NCBI GenBank assembly: GCA_963674835.2
Contig: CAXXKC010000003.1
Coordinates: 1,798,001 to 1,862,000 of the forward strand
Length of the DNA: 64,000 nt
From: G963674835 sp963674835
GTDB taxonomy: Bacteria; Planctomycetota; Planctomycetia; Pirellulales; Thermoguttaceae
Direction of reading: 5' to 3'
Part shown: positions 61,236 to 64,000 of the stretch, in pieces
Layout of the letters: every line of letters starts with the position of its first letter
Numbering within the stretch: position 1 is the stretch's first letter
The notes under the pieces: model-generated
The model's database searches: none
Seen by the model: only the letters and a program-made list of their open reading frames with translations
What the model was told of the DNA's origin: nothing
Position numbers and translations under genes: made by a program

Positions 61236-62738
61236 TCAAACGGGCGAGGGCTCGGCGAAGTTGGAGGATTTGGCCCGTGCGACCATCTGCTCGTAGAGCT
61301 TGACGTATTGTCGGGCACTTCGCGCCCAGGACCAGTCCTGCCGCATTCCCGTGGTGATGAGGCGGCCCCAGGTTTCGGGCTGGTTGTAGGCGTCGACAGC
61401 CCGGGCAAGGGTTTCACTGAGCGCGAGGGGGTTGTCTTCGCGGAAGCTGAACCCGTTGGCCGTACCGGCAGCAAGGGTCTGCGGATTGGCGTCGACAATG
61501 GTGTCGGCCAGACCGCCGGTTTCACGAACGACCGGCACGGTGCCGTAGCGGAGGCTGTACATTTGGTTCAGCCCACACGGCTCATAGCGGCTGGGCATGA
61601 CGAAGATGTCGGCGGCGCTCTCGATTCGGTGTGCAAGCACGTCGGAGAACTCGAGCCGGACAGCCACATTGTCGGGATATCGCTGTTCCAGGTTCTTGAA
61701 AAGTTGATGGTAGGCGGGTTCACCCGTTCCGAGGATGACCCACTGACAGTCCTTGGCGGGGAGCCATTCGGGAATGGTCTTGGCGATCAGATCGATGCCC
61801 TTCTGGTCGGCGAGCCGTCCGATGAAGCCGATCAGGGGCACGTCTGCTCGCTGCGGCAGCCCCAACTCGCTCTGGAGGGCCGCTTTGCACTGGGCTTTTC
61901 CTTGCGTGACGGTGCTGTCGTTGTAGTTGGCGGCGATCATGGAATCGCTGTCGGGGTCCCATTCGGTGTCGTCAATTCCGTTGAGAATGCCGTGGAGGAC
62001 GTCGTGCCGATACTGCAGCACCCCTTCCAAGCCGCAACCGAAGGCGGCCGTCTGGATTTCCTGGGCGTAGCGAGGGCTGACCGTGCTGAGCGCGTCGGCG
62101 AACGTCAGGCCCGTCTTCAGCAGGTTCAGCTTGCCGTAGAACTCCATCTGGTGCCAGTTGAAGTATTTCCAGTCCAGGCCGGTGAGGAGCATGTCCCAGT
62201 GCCAGAACTGTCCCTGGTAGGCCATGTTGTGGATGGTGAACAGGCTGGCGATCTGCTGGTAGCGGGGCAGGTTGCGATATTCGATTTTCAGATAGGCGGG
62301 GATCAGTCCCGTTTGCCAATCGTTGACATGGACGATATCGACCTGAAGCTCGAGCAGGCGAATCGCCTCGAGCACAGCTCGCGAAAAGAAGACGAACCGC
62401 TCGCAGTTGTCGGAATAGTCTTTGCCGTTGGAGCGGTACAGTTCGTCGCGGTCGAAGTAGTGGTCTTGTTGAATGAGGTAGACCGGCACGTCGCCCGCGG
62501 GAAGGCGGCTTTGAAGCAAGTGGCCGGTGACGGTCTTGCTGCCGATGGGCACGATGAAGTCGATTCCCATCGGCGTGATGGGCATGCCGCAGTACTGCGC
62601 ATGGCGATAAGCCGGTAGCATGAGCACAGGCTCATGACCGAGCCGAGCCAATTCGATGGGCAGAGCTCCGGAGACGTCGGCCAAGCCGCCGCTCTTGGCG
62701 AAAGGGACTGCCTCACTGCTAGCCACCAGGATATTCAC
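61236..62738 (-). CDS. glgA: Glycogen synthase (ADP- or UDP-glucose dependent)
   Basis: 500 aa from the GTG at 62738, which has GGAG 6 nt upstream and begins the family sequence (NILVASSEAVPFAKSGGLAD); a longer frame to 62864 is not conserved. GT5 signatures: the substrate-binding KSGGLADVSGALP, HVNDWQTGLIPAYLK, FTIHNMAYQGQF, GFIGRLADQKGID and MPSRYEPCGLNQMYSLRYGT. It elongates alpha-1,4-glucan from ADP- or UDP-glucose. It lies about 260 nt upstream of the GH57 gene on the same strand. Confidence 0.95.
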   Translation of the reverse strand: MNILVASSEAVPFAKSGGLADVSGALPIELARLGHEPVLMLPAYRHAQYCGMPITPMGIDFIVPIGSKTVTGHLLQSRLPAGDVPVYLIQQDHYFDRDELYRSNGKDYSDNCERFVFFSRAVLEAIRLLELQVDIVHVNDWQTGLIPAYLKIEYRNLPRYQQIASLFTIHNMAYQGQFWHWDMLLTGLDWKYFNWHQMEFYGKLNLLKTGLTFADALSTVSPRYAQEIQTAAFGCGLEGVLQYRHDVLHGILNGIDDTEWDPDSDSMIAANYNDSTVTQGKAQCKAALQSELGLPQRADVPLIGFIGRLADQKGIDLIAKTIPEWLPAKDCQWVILGTGEPAYHQLFKNLEQRYPDNVAVRLEFSDVLAHRIESAADIFVMPSRYEPCGLNQMYSLRYGTVPVVRETGGLADTIVDANPQTLAAGTANGFSFREDNPLALSETLARAVDAYNQPETWGRLITTGMRQDWSWARSARQYVKLYEQMVARAKSSNFAEPSPV

Positions 62739-63298
62739 CGCAGACTCCGTTTCTTCTATCGCGGGGGCAACCGTTCCAAGCTGGGGGATTGCGCGGGGCG
62801 CAGGCGCGTCGGCCGTTTGCCCGGCAAACCGGGGGCCAACGCAAGCGTCATTGTCGGCCCGCACGCGTTGTCGGGAAAGGCCGGAGCAGGAAAAATCTGC
62901 CCTTTCTGCCCATTCCCACCGGACACTCGTACAGGAAGCCTCTGCTTTACCTTATCGCTACAATCGGTACTTTGTTCGCCACAAATGAACTTTTCGCATT
63001 CTGCCCGATCCCGAGATGTGGCTACACCAAGTCTAGGTTGTAGTAGGCGACTCAGAGGGCAATCGACCCCGGATTTGGGTGATGGTTCGGCATCAGCGTT
63101 GCGGCCTAATCGGGGCCATTGCCGATGCCGCACGGACGGGGGCGTGGCAGGCGGCCCGAAATGGACCTATTGACGGGAACGCGCCCACCCAACAGGTCCG
63201 GTAAGGCGGCAGGTTTGCGTCACGCCTGGGCCGGGAAGATAAGGTGAGTGCTTGATGGCCGCGCCACCGTGGGCAGCAGGGGCCTCGAGAGGGCCAAG
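62739..63298. other. Intergenic region between pyrE and glgA
   Basis: About 560 bases. The glgA ribosome site (GGAG) lies at its edge. Frames in it are short, Arg/Pro-rich and unlike known families. A short AT-richer stretch (about 62975-63000) may mark a promoter, but no convincing pair was seen. Confidence 0.4.
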
Positions 63299-63856
63299 TC
63301 AGCGCTCAGGCGGCTCGATGCCGAAATCGCGAATGGAAAGCAGGCTGGCAAACGGAATGCCTTGCTGGGCAAAGGCCTGGGCCCCGCCTTCCATTCGGTC
63401 GACGATGGCGACGACGCGACTGACCTGCAGGCCGAAGGCCGTCACGCGTTGGATGGCAGCCAGCGAGGAGCCCCCCGTGGTGACGACGTCTTCGACGATT
63501 ACGACTTCGTTGCCGGGTACGACGGGGCCCTCGACGTACTGATTTGTTCCGTGTCCTTTTGGTTCGCGGCGTACCATGAAGCCCGCGATCGGCGTGCCGC
63601 GAACGGCGGACATGGTGACCACGGCGGCCGTGATGGGATCGGCGCCGATGGACATTCCGCCGATGGCATCGGGGAGCCGGTCTTTGACCAGGAGATCGAG
63701 AATTCCTTCGGCGATGAGTAGGGCCCCGTGGGGATCGAGCGTAGCCTGCTTGCCGTCGAGATAGTAGGAAGCCTTCTTGCCTGAGGTGAGTGTGAAGTTG
63801 CCGAACTTCAAGGCCTTATGACGAATCAGGGCTGTGAGCGCTTCCTTGTCGTACAT
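63299..63856 (-). CDS. pyrE: Orotate phosphoribosyltransferase
   Basis: 185 aa. Makes OMP from orotate and PRPP in pyrimidine synthesis. N-terminal FGNFTLTSGKKASYYLDGKQ is the orotate/dimer region. The PRPP loop is VVIVEDVVTTGGSSLAAI, and a flexible-loop region (MVRREPKGHGTNQYVEG) is present. A G-rich stretch precedes the ATG. A candidate promoter lies just upstream. No other pyr genes are in the window. Confidence 0.96.
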   Translation of the reverse strand: MYDKEALTALIRHKALKFGNFTLTSGKKASYYLDGKQATLDPHGALLIAEGILDLLVKDRLPDAIGGMSIGADPITAAVVTMSAVRGTPIAGFMVRREPKGHGTNQYVEGPVVPGNEVVIVEDVVTTGGSSLAAIQRVTAFGLQVSRVVAIVDRMEGGAQAFAQQGIPFASLLSIRDFGIEPPER

Positions 63857-63899
63857 GGGCTATCCCCCCGGAAAGAGCAAGAGCTGATGGAACCCGCAC

Positions 63900-63929
63900 A
63901 TCCTATACTATGGGACGGTCGGTTCACAA
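63900..63929 (-). promoter_or_regulatory. Candidate promoter for pyrE
   Basis: On the minus strand TTGTGA (-35, 63929-63924), 18-nt spacer, TAGGAT (-10, 63905-63900), about 44 nt before the ATG; TATAGG with a 16-nt spacer is an alternative -10. Confidence 0.4.
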
Positions 63930-64000
63930 CGGGGCCCGTGGGCCGGGCTCTTGTCCAAGCAAGAGGGCTAATGTTCATTTCGTGCGATTAGCGGTATGCT

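Noticed and set aside
61179..62618. 479-codon plus-strand frame opposite glgA
   Set aside because: Shadow of glycogen synthase. It has no family match.
1..64000. CRISPR array, toxin-antitoxin pair, phage or defence genes
   Set aside because: No regularly spaced repeats, no Cas-, restriction-, integrase- or phage-structural-like proteins were recognised on either strand.

Overview
This 64 kb window is chromosomal DNA of high G+C content. It most likely comes from a member of the Planctomycetota, probably near Pirellulales. The evidence is a BBP7-family outer-membrane protein, a DUF1571 protein, a DUF2617 protein, an anti-sigma/FecR-like protein with the N-terminus typical of planctomycetes, many long secreted Ala/Pro-rich proteins and weak or absent Shine-Dalgarno sites. 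No rRNA, tRNA, CRISPR array or prophage was recognised. This lineage call comes from recognising families by eye, not from a search.

Layout. (1) 0.1-6.3 kb, minus strand: rplU, RNase E/G and a DUF2344 protein, then an hpf-ptsN-ptsH-ptsI operon. That operon encodes ribosome hibernation factor plus a PTS phosphorelay with no sugar permease, and it has its own promoter and a leader hairpin. (2) 6.8-21.2 kb: large envelope or secreted proteins (FecR-like, BBP7, an 853-aa lipoprotein, TPR proteins), an HDOD protein, a lone receiver domain, two exported thioredoxin-fold proteins, an alpha/beta hydrolase and DUF2617. (3) 21.4-28.1 kb: CPBP protease, an endonuclease III-like glycosylase, rarA, a LysM-YkuD protein, a metallophosphoesterase and DUF1571. 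(4) 28.6-34.4 kb: ilvB with a good promoter, then a complete 1.1 kb IS630-type element with TA duplication, inverted repeats and an A6G frameshift site. It abuts the last 80 codons of a TonB-dependent receptor. A Tat-exported amidohydrolase and citrate synthase follow.

(5) 34.9-39.8 kb: SH3 protein, leuS, YqeG phosphatase. (6) 39.9-47.5 kb: an exopolysaccharide region with a UDP-sugar SDR, a TIGR03087-like glycosyltransferase, a TIGR03006-like deacetylase, a polyprenyl-phosphate sugar transferase and a NusG-like antiterminator. A GalU-like nucleotidyltransferase paired with a glucuronokinase-like GHMP kinase diverges from it. (7) 47.8-55.4 kb: a membrane flippase-like protein, an unusual 837-aa protein with three GspE N-terminal (MshEN-type) modules but no ATPase domain, an amino-acid permease and a secreted protein with a strong terminator. 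(8) 55.4-63.9 kb, minus strand: an alpha-glucan/galactose island (GH57 glucanotransferase, galT, second GH57, glycogen synthase) and pyrE.

Together the genes point to a heterotroph that stores and remodels glycogen, builds a secreted polysaccharide from UDP-uronic-acid-type precursors, and tunes metabolism and translation through a permease-less PTS. The most unusual items are the ATPase-less GspE-like protein, the frameshifting IS630 element with the receptor remnant, the hpf leader and the GalU/GHMP-kinase pair.
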